Origin: Gammaproteobacteria bacterium
GTDB lineage: Bacteria; Pseudomonadota; Gammaproteobacteria; Coxiellales; Coxiellaceae
Direction of reading: 5' to 3'
DNA length: 64,000 bases
Assembly: GCA_030425685.1 (NCBI GenBank)
Contig: JAUIAD010000010.1
Location: 1 to 64,000 of the forward strand
The notes under the pieces: model-generated
Database searches by the model: none
Told to the model about the DNA's origin: nothing
Seen by the model: only the letters and a program-made list of their open reading frames with translations
Part shown: positions 58,220 through 64,000 of the stretch, one piece after another
Numbering within the stretch: the stretch's first letter is position 1
How the letters are laid out: each line of letters starts with the position of its first letter
Position numbers and translations under genes: made by a program

Positions 58220-58249
58220 TTATAAGGCGCAGCATGCTGCGCCTTATAA
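58220..58249. repeat. Perfect 30-bp palindrome (GCATGC-centred)
   Basis: The 30 bases read the same on both strands; the core is AAGGCGCAGCATGCTGCGCC flanked by TTATAA-type ends. The core belongs to the same family as the other palindromes, but the CTACG flank has been replaced. It lies 14 bp after the orphan membrane gene and may be its terminator. Confidence 0.85.
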
Positions 58250-58298
58250 AATATGCTAAACTTAAAGCGATAGCATCTAAACATGGAGTGTAGCAGAA

Positions 58299-58736
58299 AT
58301 GAGCAAAGATCTTTATTCCAATCTCAGCAAGCTATTGGCTGATACTTACGCAGTTTATTTAAAAACACAGAATTACCACTGGCACGTAAAGGGCCCTTTA
58401 TTCAAGTCACTACACACTCTATTTGAAGAACAATACACTGAACTTGCTAACGCCGTTGACGAAATTGCCGAGAGAATCTTAACCATTGGCCACAAAGCGC
58501 CAGCGACACTTAAAGAATATGTTAATTTAACATCCATTGAAGATGGTGATAGCTCGCTCGACGCTAATGCAATGGTTGGCGACCTATATAATGACCACCA
58601 AAAAATCATTCAGGATCTTTACAAATCGCTAAGCGCAGCCAATGAAATCAATGATGAAGGCAGCGCCTCTTTGCTAGGAGATCGCATAGCACATCATGAA
58701 AAGATTCGCTGGATGTTAGATTCCTCCAAAGGCTAA
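58299..58736 (+). CDS. dps: Dps family ferritin-like DNA-protection protein
   Basis: 145 residues. The ferroxidase-site segments are TQNYHWHVKGPLFKSLHTLF (His near residue 28) and ANAVDEIAERILTIG (Asp and Glu near residues 55-59), located between subunits in Dps dodecamers. It oxidises and stores iron with hydrogen peroxide and protects DNA. GGAGTG lies upstream of the ATG. An inverted repeat ATGCTA-12 nt-TAGCAT (58253-58276) lies in the promoter region and could be an operator. A terminator follows at 58763. Confidence 0.94.
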   Translation: MSKDLYSNLSKLLADTYAVYLKTQNYHWHVKGPLFKSLHTLFEEQYTELANAVDEIAERILTIGHKAPATLKEYVNLTSIEDGDSSLDANAMVGDLYNDHQKIIQDLYKSLSAANEINDEGSASLLGDRIAHHEKIRWMLDSSKG

Positions 58737-58762
58737 TCTAATACCAGCTAATCATGCGAAGT

Positions 58763-58818
58763 AATTTCCGCCCCTTTTGAAATAGCATGCTTGCTATCAT
58801 CAACACGGTGCGGAAATT
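58763..58818 (+). terminator. Terminator downstream of dps
   Basis: AATTTCCGC (58763-58771) pairs with GCGGAAATT (58810-58818), followed by TTTT. The loop contains a smaller hairpin ATAGCA/TGCTAT. The rest of 58820-58930 shows nothing further. Confidence 0.65.
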
Positions 58819-58933
58819 TTTTAATCGCCTTCATATGCATACTATAAGCCGACGCAATGATAGCTACCTATTAATTTAAAATAGAAGTAATTTGCTAAAG
58901 CCCGGTTTAGAGTCTGTATTATATTGGCAGCTA

Positions 58934-58958
58934 GGGCGCAGCATGCTGCGCCCCTACG
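58934..58958. repeat. Single GCATGC-centred palindrome
   Basis: Core GGGCGCAGCATGCTGCGCCC (58934-58953) followed by CTACG, the same orientation as the 55211 copy. It lies 10 bp past the stop of the lipoprotein gene and may terminate it. Confidence 0.85.
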
Positions 58959-58968
58959 GTAGATTTAA

Positions 58969-59325
58969 TTATAACGCGTTGTTGTTTGCCGCTTTACATT
59001 TTACGGTATAACCTGTTGAGGTTTTTACGCGCTGACAATGTCTTTTTGCACTGCTCTTTGCTTGTGACTGTTTTTTGGAAGAATGATGCGAGGTGCTATA
59101 TTGCATGGAATCATGCCCAGACATATCATTCTCTTCTACCATGCTGGTGCGAGCTGAATGGGGTGCTCCCAAATACACAGGTTTGCGACCACCAGTATCT
59201 CCTTTACCAACTAGCATCGCCTTATTACCATTACCAGGTAGTTCGTGGGAACCAAATACTTGACAGCCCGTTAAAGCAAAAGTAAACATAGAGGCAGCAA
59301 CTAAAAGCAAAAATCCCTTTCTCAT
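58969..59325 (-). CDS. Small lipoprotein, unknown function
   Basis: 118 residues from the ATG at 59323-59325, nine bases after GGAG; an ATG two codons earlier is too close to the GGAG. The signal peptide ends with a lipobox, FALTGC, so the protein is probably anchored to the outer membrane by lipid on Cys20. The mature part is polar, rich in Ser, His, Lys and Gly, with two further cysteines near the C-terminus (KRHCQRVKTSTGYTVKC). No family is recognised. Confidence 0.72.
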   Translation of the reverse strand: MRKGFLLLVAASMFTFALTGCQVFGSHELPGNGNKAMLVGKGDTGGRKPVYLGAPHSARTSMVEENDMSGHDSMQYSTSHHSSKKQSQAKSSAKRHCQRVKTSTGYTVKCKAANNNAL

Positions 59326-59420
59326 TAGCATCTTCTCCTTATACAAATTCTTCTTATAGATTGTAGCCACAGCCCACATTGAAATGCAAATATTGACTCA
59401 CTCTGGTTAAATATTAGTCG

Positions 59421-60122
59421 TTATTGCTTGTCAGCTGGCGAGAAAATAAAGGATGCATACAAAATATGATTAACAAAATTTAAGCTGCGACCCGCTTGAA
59501 ACTGATTCATATAACCTACCTGTAAAACAAAGTATTTTTTTAACTTAATCGCATAGCCTATAAATAAGCGGTTTTGATCAATAACTTTTCTAGGCACCCA
59601 ACTTGACCTATTGAGATTAAAAAAGATTTCATCATAAACTACAGGGGTCATTTTATCAGGAGTAAAGTGAAATAAATGTGATAAGTAAAAGTAAAGACGT
59701 TCACGGAGCCTAAGCGCCACATCTGCTCGACCATGCAAAAATCGCTGCTCTAAACGAGAGCGAAACACAATCGACATATTTTTTTTTAAATTTATAGCCA
59801 ATTGAACCTGCTGCCAGACTCTATTCTCATAGCGCATTTCACCGTTACGAATTAACTGTGTAGGAACAAAGTCAGAGCCTACCCATAAACTTAAATTTTC
59901 AATGGGAGAATAAGCGACCCCACCTCTGACAACTGCCTGATGAAAACCGGGCGCCTCAAGAAGGTAACGCGTATGCAACTGCAAAGTATAGTCAATAGGA
60001 TGATCTTCAGTAAAGTCTCTCCACTTAATATTCGTCCAAACAAAATAATTATGATCAACACTTGCGGCAAAGGTAAGATCGATATAAAAAATTAGAAAAA
60101 TAAAAAAAAGCAGTTTGCGCAC
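59421..60122 (-). CDS. DUF2490-type outer-membrane beta-barrel protein
   Basis: 233 residues with a signal peptide (LLFFIFLIFYIDLTFA). The rest alternates polar and hydrophobic residues in barrel-like strands. Segments such as MSIVFRSRLEQRFL and RERLYFYLSHLFHF, and the late VPRKVIDQNRLFIGYAIKLK followed by VLQVGYMNQFQ, match what I recall of DUF2490 proteins. Function is unknown. It starts ten bases after ilvE, and the two may be cotranscribed. Confidence 0.75.
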   Translation of the reverse strand: MRKLLFFIFLIFYIDLTFAASVDHNYFVWTNIKWRDFTEDHPIDYTLQLHTRYLLEAPGFHQAVVRGGVAYSPIENLSLWVGSDFVPTQLIRNGEMRYENRVWQQVQLAINLKKNMSIVFRSRLEQRFLHGRADVALRLRERLYFYLSHLFHFTPDKMTPVVYDEIFFNLNRSSWVPRKVIDQNRLFIGYAIKLKKYFVLQVGYMNQFQAGRSLNFVNHILYASFIFSPADKQ

Positions 60123-60132
60123 TAAAAAATCT

Positions 60133-61032
60133 CTAACAATATGACAGATATTTTATAAAATTCTTATCCTCACCCCTAACAATTTTTGCATACTGATCTT
60201 TAACATAACGGGTAATCGAGCCAATACTACCGTCAGCAATAAGTTTATCATCGACTGAGCGGATGGGGGTAATTTCAGCAGCTGTACCACAGAAAAATGC
60301 TTCGTCAGCAGCATAAACATCATCTAAAGATAACTCTGTTTCCTCAACAGAAATTTCCTGATATTGTGCCATCTCTATAACTGTTGAGCGCGTCAATCCC
60401 GGCAAGATAGTACCAAGCTTGGGCGTTAGTAGTTTATTATCTTTGACAATAAATAAATTCTCACCCGGACCTTCAGCAACATGACCGTAAGCATCTAATA
60501 ATAATGCTTCGTGATACTTGCTCCCTTGAATATCTAAAATAGCCAATTGGCTATTAAGATAGTGGCCACAAAACTTAGCATCAACAATAGTGGAATCGGG
60601 GTGAATGCGAATATATTTACTGGTTTTAACATCAATGGCATCATGCGCTAAATACTTACCCCAAGGCCAACAAGCAATTGCAAGCTCAACAGGACTACCT
60701 TGCGCGTTAACCCCCATTTTTTTATAACCGAAATACACTAAAGGACGTATATAACCTTCGTCTAATTTATTTTTTTTAACCAGTTCTTTAATAGCATCTG
60801 AAATAGTTTCTACCGAATACTCAAGTTTCATTGCGAGTGACTTTGCAGAATAATGCAGCCGCTCAAGATGTTGCTCTAAACGAAATATGGCTGGGCCTTT
60901 ATCTGTCTTATAACAACGTATGCCCTCAAAAGCACCACCGCCGTAATGCAACGTATGCGTTAATACGTGCGTTGTGGCATCCTCCCACTTTTTAAAGCTG
61001 CCGTTTTGCCAGATAAATTCCATTGTTTGCAT
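60133..61032 (-). CDS. ilvE: Branched-chain amino acid aminotransferase
   Basis: 299 residues, class IV PLP fold. HTLHYGGGAFEGIRCY near residue 27, YIRPLVYFGYKKMGV near 93, TIVDAKFCGHYLNSQLA with the PLP Lys near 155, EALLLDAYGHVAEGPGENLF, and the C-terminal AFFCGTAAEITPI are typical of IlvE. It exchanges the amino group of Leu, Ile and Val with 2-oxoglutarate. It would give the first step of leucine breakdown for the liu cluster 30 kb away, or the last step of synthesis. GAGG lies upstream of the ATG. Confidence 0.94.
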   Translation of the reverse strand: MQTMEFIWQNGSFKKWEDATTHVLTHTLHYGGGAFEGIRCYKTDKGPAIFRLEQHLERLHYSAKSLAMKLEYSVETISDAIKELVKKNKLDEGYIRPLVYFGYKKMGVNAQGSPVELAIACWPWGKYLAHDAIDVKTSKYIRIHPDSTIVDAKFCGHYLNSQLAILDIQGSKYHEALLLDAYGHVAEGPGENLFIVKDNKLLTPKLGTILPGLTRSTVIEMAQYQEISVEETELSLDDVYAADEAFFCGTAAEITPIRSVDDKLIADGSIGSITRYVKDQYAKIVRGEDKNFIKYLSYC

Positions 61033-61067
61033 GGTAAACCTCGAGCAATTTGTATTCCGTTTAATTT

Positions 61068-61871
61068 ATGTTAACATTTAAAGCAATGAATAACAGTAAA
61101 AAAGATTATCGAAATTTAGCTGTTTTGCTTACTTTCTTGCTGCTAATGATTATCATTTTATGGGCACTCGGCCCTATCGCGCAGAACCCTGCTTATCATC
61201 TCTTTGCTGATAATCGCACCATATTGCAGATTACAAATTTTGCTAATGTAGCATCCAATATCCCTTTTTTATTTGTTGGTGCATACGGTTTTATCTGGCT
61301 CGCAATAAAACAGAAAAAACACTTTTTGCACCGCAACGAAAAATTATTTTACTATATCTATTTTACAGCTATCTTCCTGGTCGGAATAGGCTCAGGCTAT
61401 TACCATTGGGTGCTAACAAACTACGCACTGATGTGGGATCGTTTACCAATAACACTCGCACTAATGAGCTTCTTTGCTGCTATGATTGCTGAACGAATTA
61501 GCCTTAAGGTAGGTCTTTATCTATTAGCACCCCTGCTGATTTTTGGGGTTTTTAGCATTATCTATTGGTATTACACTGAACTTGCTCACGCTGGCGATCT
61601 AAGAATCTACGGCCTTGTGCAATTTTACCCCGTAACTGCTATTCCATATATGCTTGTAGCTTATAAAAACCACTATAATAAGACTTTCTACATCTGGTTA
61701 GCGTTAGCTTTGTATGTTTTGGCAAAAATCGTAGAATGGCAAGACAACGCGATATTTTATCTTAGTAGGTACTTACTAAGTGGGCACACATTAAAACACT
61801 TATTGTCAGCTGTAGCTGCATATTGCATTTTACTTTATTTACAAAAAAGAAAAATCACCGCAGGCAACTAG
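61068..61871 (+). CDS. Alkaline ceramidase-like (CREST superfamily) membrane protein
   Basis: 267 residues, seven or so helices. A second ATG six codons on is a possible start; neither has a clear ribosome-binding site. Conserved polar residues sit as expected for the CREST/ceramidase group: FANVASNIPF, GSGYYHWVLTNYALMWDRLP (His and Asp for metal) and SGHTLKHLLSAVAAY (two His). Zinc-dependent ceramidases and related hydrolases use such a site in the membrane. The substrate here is unknown; most bacteria lack ceramide, so a host lipid or another amide is possible. The stop overlaps the convergent lipoprotein gene. Confidence 0.72.
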   Translation: MLTFKAMNNSKKDYRNLAVLLTFLLLMIIILWALGPIAQNPAYHLFADNRTILQITNFANVASNIPFLFVGAYGFIWLAIKQKKHFLHRNEKLFYYIYFTAIFLVGIGSGYYHWVLTNYALMWDRLPITLALMSFFAAMIAERISLKVGLYLLAPLLIFGVFSIIYWYYTELAHAGDLRIYGLVQFYPVTAIPYMLVAYKNHYNKTFYIWLALALYVLAKIVEWQDNAIFYLSRYLLSGHTLKHLLSAVAAYCILLYLQKRKITAGN

Positions 61872-62152
61872 CTTGATGCATTCTCGGTACGACTAACACC
61901 TTGCGTTGCATCAACATGCGCAGTATTTTTCTGCGCAGAAGATGAGCCAGAATAATAATACTGCTGCCCATCACTACGAGAGTACCTTTTCTGATAATAA
62001 CGCCGGCCATGACTATAATAATAACGGCCTTGGTTATAACGAGGGTAATAATAGTAACTGCCGCCGCCATACGTTTTATGGTGGTGAGTACAGCCGCTAA
62101 AAAGCAAGACCACCAAGCTTAAAAATGTAATCTTAATGCGTGTACTCTTCAT
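61868..62152 (-). CDS. Tyrosine-rich small lipoprotein, unknown function
   Basis: 94 residues with a lipoprotein signal peptide ending LLFSGC (lipidated Cys21). The mature part starts THHHKTYGGGSYYYYPRYN and is very rich in Tyr, Arg, Gly and Ser up to residue 70. No family is recognised; Tyr/Arg-rich tails may bind cell-wall glycan or be surface adhesive, but this is inference. The four bases CTAG contain both its stop and that of the ceramidase-like gene. Confidence 0.7.
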   Translation of the reverse strand: MKSTRIKITFLSLVVLLFSGCTHHHKTYGGGSYYYYPRYNQGRYYYSHGRRYYQKRYSRSDGQQYYYSGSSSAQKNTAHVDATQGVSRTENASS

Positions 62153-62274
62153 AGCAAATCCTTATGCTTTAACTGATAATCCTCTCACAAGGCAGGCCCG
62201 ATTATGGCAAAAGCTCAACCCCAATCGTAATAGATCAGGGTTTCTAAATCCTCTCCTAGAGGTAAATTTCTATT

Positions 62275-62298
62275 ACAAGGTTACAGGTATCACCTTGT
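62275..62298 (-). terminator. Weak hairpin downstream of aminotransferase
   Basis: ACAAGGT (62275-62281) and ACCTTGT (62292-62298) form a seven-bp stem with a ten-base loop, 34 bp past the stop of the aminotransferase on the minus strand. No T-tract is seen, so it is only a candidate. Confidence 0.35.
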
Positions 62299-62331
62299 TA
62301 TTTCAAGCAAAGTAGTTGCTGCTGGAAGCTA

Positions 62332-63486
62332 TTACGTCATTGACTGTATATTTTTAATAGCTTGCTTTAATCGATCCTCAAGCAAACCAAAACAAACGCG
62401 AAAGACACGCTTGCCATCTTCAGGGTTAAGATAAAATGCTTTACCAGGCACAATAGCAACATTAGCCTTATCGAGAAATTCGTGAAACACTTCCTCCGAA
62501 TCATTAAAGCGAGTATCGGCAACATTTACCATTAAGTAGTAAGCACCCTGCGGGATATAACATTTAAATCCGACTTCTTGCAGACCATTAACCACAATAT
62601 CACAATTAGTACGATACACTGCTCGCATCTCGTCATAATATGTCTCTGGCAAATTTAATGCCGCAATGGCTGCATGCTGTAACGGGGTCGGTGGACAGAC
62701 GTAATATAAATCATTGGTTAAAGCAATTTTCTCCATTATCTCAGCAGGACCAGACACATAACCTAAGCGCCAACCTGTCATGCTATAGGTTTTTGAAAGA
62801 CCCGATATAGTAATCGTATTATCTTGAAAGCCATCAATACTAGCCAAAGAAACATGCTCAAAACCCGGATATAAAATATATTCATAAATTTCATCCGTCA
62901 CAACATAACAATTATTTTCTTTAGCTAACTCGCCAATGGCAATCAGCTCTTCTTTTGAAAAAACTTTTCCCGAAGGATTTGCCGGCGTACACACTACTAT
63001 TGCTTTTGTCTTTTCGCTAATGCACGCTTTTAATTCGTCGATATCAAAACTAAAATCATCAAGATTAATTTTAACCCCTTTGACCTTGCCTTTAAAAAGT
63101 TTCACTATCGCGCTGTGATAGCCGTAAGAAGGCTCAAAGACAATAACTTCATCATCTGGATTTAACAAAGTGGCCATAGTAACGACATAAGCGCCTGTAG
63201 CACCTGCTGTCACCACAACCTGTGTAGCTGGGTCTACATTAATACCATTATAAAAAGTAATCTTTTCCGCAATACGTTGACGCAAACGAAAATAGCCTTC
63301 GCAAGCAGAATACTGATTATGATCAGCATTAATAGCATTAGCCGCCGCTTCTTTAACAAGCGGGTGGATAGGTAACTCACTTAGCCCCTGCCCTAAATTA
63401 TAGCCATTTTGTTGCGCGCAACGAGAACTGGCGGCGCGAATAGCGGATTGATGAAGATGCTTGGTAATTTCACTGGGTTTAAACAT
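62332..63486 (-). CDS. Class I/II pyridoxal-phosphate aminotransferase
   Basis: 384 residues. NLGQGLSELPIHPLVKEAA near residue 30, VVVTAGATGAYVVTMATLL, PANPSGKVFSKEEL, YVVTDEIYEYILY and SGLSKTYSMTGWRLGYVSGP with the PLP Lys near residue 234 are fold-type I aminotransferase motifs. It resembles the methionine/glutamine/kynurenine aminotransferase group more than AspC, but the substrate cannot be fixed from sequence. A strong promoter lies at 63530-63557 and the gene is divergent from a MarR-type regulator. Confidence 0.9.
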   Translation of the reverse strand: MFKPSEITKHLHQSAIRAASSRCAQQNGYNLGQGLSELPIHPLVKEAAANAINADHNQYSACEGYFRLRQRIAEKITFYNGINVDPATQVVVTAGATGAYVVTMATLLNPDDEVIVFEPSYGYHSAIVKLFKGKVKGVKINLDDFSFDIDELKACISEKTKAIVVCTPANPSGKVFSKEELIAIGELAKENNCYVVTDEIYEYILYPGFEHVSLASIDGFQDNTITISGLSKTYSMTGWRLGYVSGPAEIMEKIALTNDLYYVCPPTPLQHAAIAALNLPETYYDEMRAVYRTNCDIVVNGLQEVGFKCYIPQGAYYLMVNVADTRFNDSEEVFHEFLDKANVAIVPGKAFYLNPEDGKRVFRVCFGLLEDRLKQAIKNIQSMT

Positions 63487-63529
63487 ATATAGCCTTTACT
63501 GATCGGTTAATTTCTAATGGATGTTACAC

Positions 63530-63557
63530 ATTGTACGCTACTCTACCAAAGCGTCAA
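63530..63557 (-). promoter_or_regulatory. Promoter of the aminotransferase gene
   Basis: On the minus strand, -35 TTGACG (63552-63557) and -10 TACAAT (63530-63535) are separated by 16 bp, 44 bp before the start codon. The MarR-type palindrome at 63584-63610 lies upstream of this -35. Confidence 0.65.
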
Positions 63558-63583
63558 TAGCTTATAAAACAACCTATTATGAT

Positions 63584-63610
63584 ACGCATTGCGTAGCGTA
63601 CGCAATGCGT
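63584..63610. promoter_or_regulatory. Probable MarR operator
   Basis: ACGCATTGCG (63584-63593) and CGCAATGCGT (63601-63610) are perfect 10-bp inverse copies with a 7-base spacer. It overlaps the -35 and spacer of the MarR gene promoter. MarR dimers bind palindromes of this kind, often in their own promoter, so autoregulation is likely. Confidence 0.7.
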
Positions 63611-63618
63611 GCTATAAT
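63589..63618 (+). promoter_or_regulatory. Promoter of the MarR-type gene
   Basis: -35 TTGCGT (63589-63594) and -10 TATAAT (63613-63618) are separated by 18 bp, 33 bp before the ATG. It is covered by the operator palindrome. Confidence 0.65.
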
Positions 63619-63650
63619 GACGCAGATCAATTGGGCAAGGGATAAATCAC

Positions 63651-64000
63651 ATGACAAATGAAAAAAAGTACAAAAAAACCATTATCGCTTTTCAAGCGCT
63701 AATGTCACAACTTAGACGCCAACGCGCACCCATATTGGACCAACTGAATATTAGCGGTGCAGATATGGCCATCCTAAGCGGCCTCTACCGCCATGGCACC
63801 TGCTCACGCATAAAGCTTGCTGACCACCTTGGCTTAAGGAGCAGCGCGCTCGGAAGACCACTTGAAAGACTGGTTAAGTTAAAGCTAATTGATCGAGCAG
63901 AAAATACTACTAACCGTCGTTTTATTGATCTTGAACTGACTAAAAAAGGAAGTGAACTTGCGAAATGTTATCGCAAAAAAATGTCAGTCGTTTGGGATTG
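63651..64000 (+). CDS. MarR family transcriptional regulator (3' end outside window)
   Basis: 116 codons are visible from the ATG at 63651, preceded by AAGGG; the frame stays open to the window end. The winged-helix core is recognisable: ISGADMAILSGLYRHGTCSR, IKLADHLGLRSSALGRPLER and LVKLKLIDRAENTTNRRFID, then LELTKKGSELAKCY. The order (recognition helix with Ser/Arg, then wing with NxRR) is that of MarR proteins, which are released from DNA by small ligands. The palindrome in its promoter supports autoregulation, and the divergent aminotransferase may be a target. Confidence 0.85.
   Translation, partial: MTNEKKYKKTIIAFQALMSQLRRQRAPILDQLNISGADMAILSGLYRHGTCSRIKLADHLGLRSSALGRPLERLVKLKLIDRAENTTNRRFIDLELTKKGSELAKCYRKKMSVVWD

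Overview
The window looks like a chromosomal segment of an AT-rich gammaproteobacterium, probably in or near the order Legionellales. The evidence is the conserved gammaproteobacterial gene pairs (mutY-yggX, mutL-miaA, tgt-yajC-secD-secF, trmJ divergent from suhB), an LbtU-like outer-membrane porin of the type known from Legionella, and several large orphan proteins that resemble effector candidates of intracellular bacteria. The order-level assignment is inference from gene content only.

Layout: 1-7325 is the 3' part of a giant type I-secreted RTX adhesin, with 11 near-identical 318-bp VCBS repeats, two blocks of seven propeller-like repeats and RTX calcium-binding repeats. 7322-11053 holds trmB, an AsmA-family gene and mutY-yggX. 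11067-11375 is a tRNA-Phe gene whose 3' end is duplicated 185 bp downstream, an attachment-site scar. 11421-15776 carries a secreted Cys-rich peptide, the LbtU-like porin, a HAD phosphatase, a ZIP transporter and a PAP2 phosphatase. 15966-19932 has an orphan membrane protein, a MITE-like element, pyrD and a methyltransferase. 20034-29400 is a leucine/isovalerate degradation cluster (liuA, thiolase, liuB, liuC, liuD), interrupted on the opposite strand by a 730-residue protein with atypical-kinase motifs. 29401-29920 is a repeat-rich spacer. 29921-32004 is iscS, an IscU-like gene lacking all three cluster-ligand cysteines, and an HPP-family membrane gene. 32043-39151 has an OPT transporter, trmJ/suhB, a phosphodiester glycosidase and two MFS transporters. 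39156-43454 is the tgt-yajC-secDF operon. 43519-48448 has a small membrane protein, mnmA, phhB and a two-component system. 48470-58736 holds an orphan gene, mfd, miaA, mutL, an orphan membrane protein and dps. 58969-64000 has two small lipoproteins, a DUF2490 protein, ilvE, a ceramidase-like membrane protein, an aminotransferase and a truncated MarR gene with an obvious operator.

Functional themes are tRNA modification (trmB, trmJ, tgt, mnmA, miaA), DNA repair (mutY, mfd, mutL), protein export (yajC-secDF), and use of leucine as carbon source: IlvE makes the keto acid and LiuABCD takes isovaleryl-CoA to HMG-CoA. The branched-chain keto acid dehydrogenase and HMG-CoA lyase are not in the window. 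No complete insertion sequence, prophage or CRISPR array was seen. Short mobile-looking DNA is present: a family of palindromes centred on GCATGC, a 174-bp element with terminal inverted repeats, and a perfect 30-bp inverted repeat.

The observations most worth following are the cysteine-less IscU-like protein, the kinase-like orphan inside the leucine cluster, the two seven-repeat blocks of the adhesin (one inserted within a VCBS domain), and a 2-kb patch around miaA with reversed strand composition.
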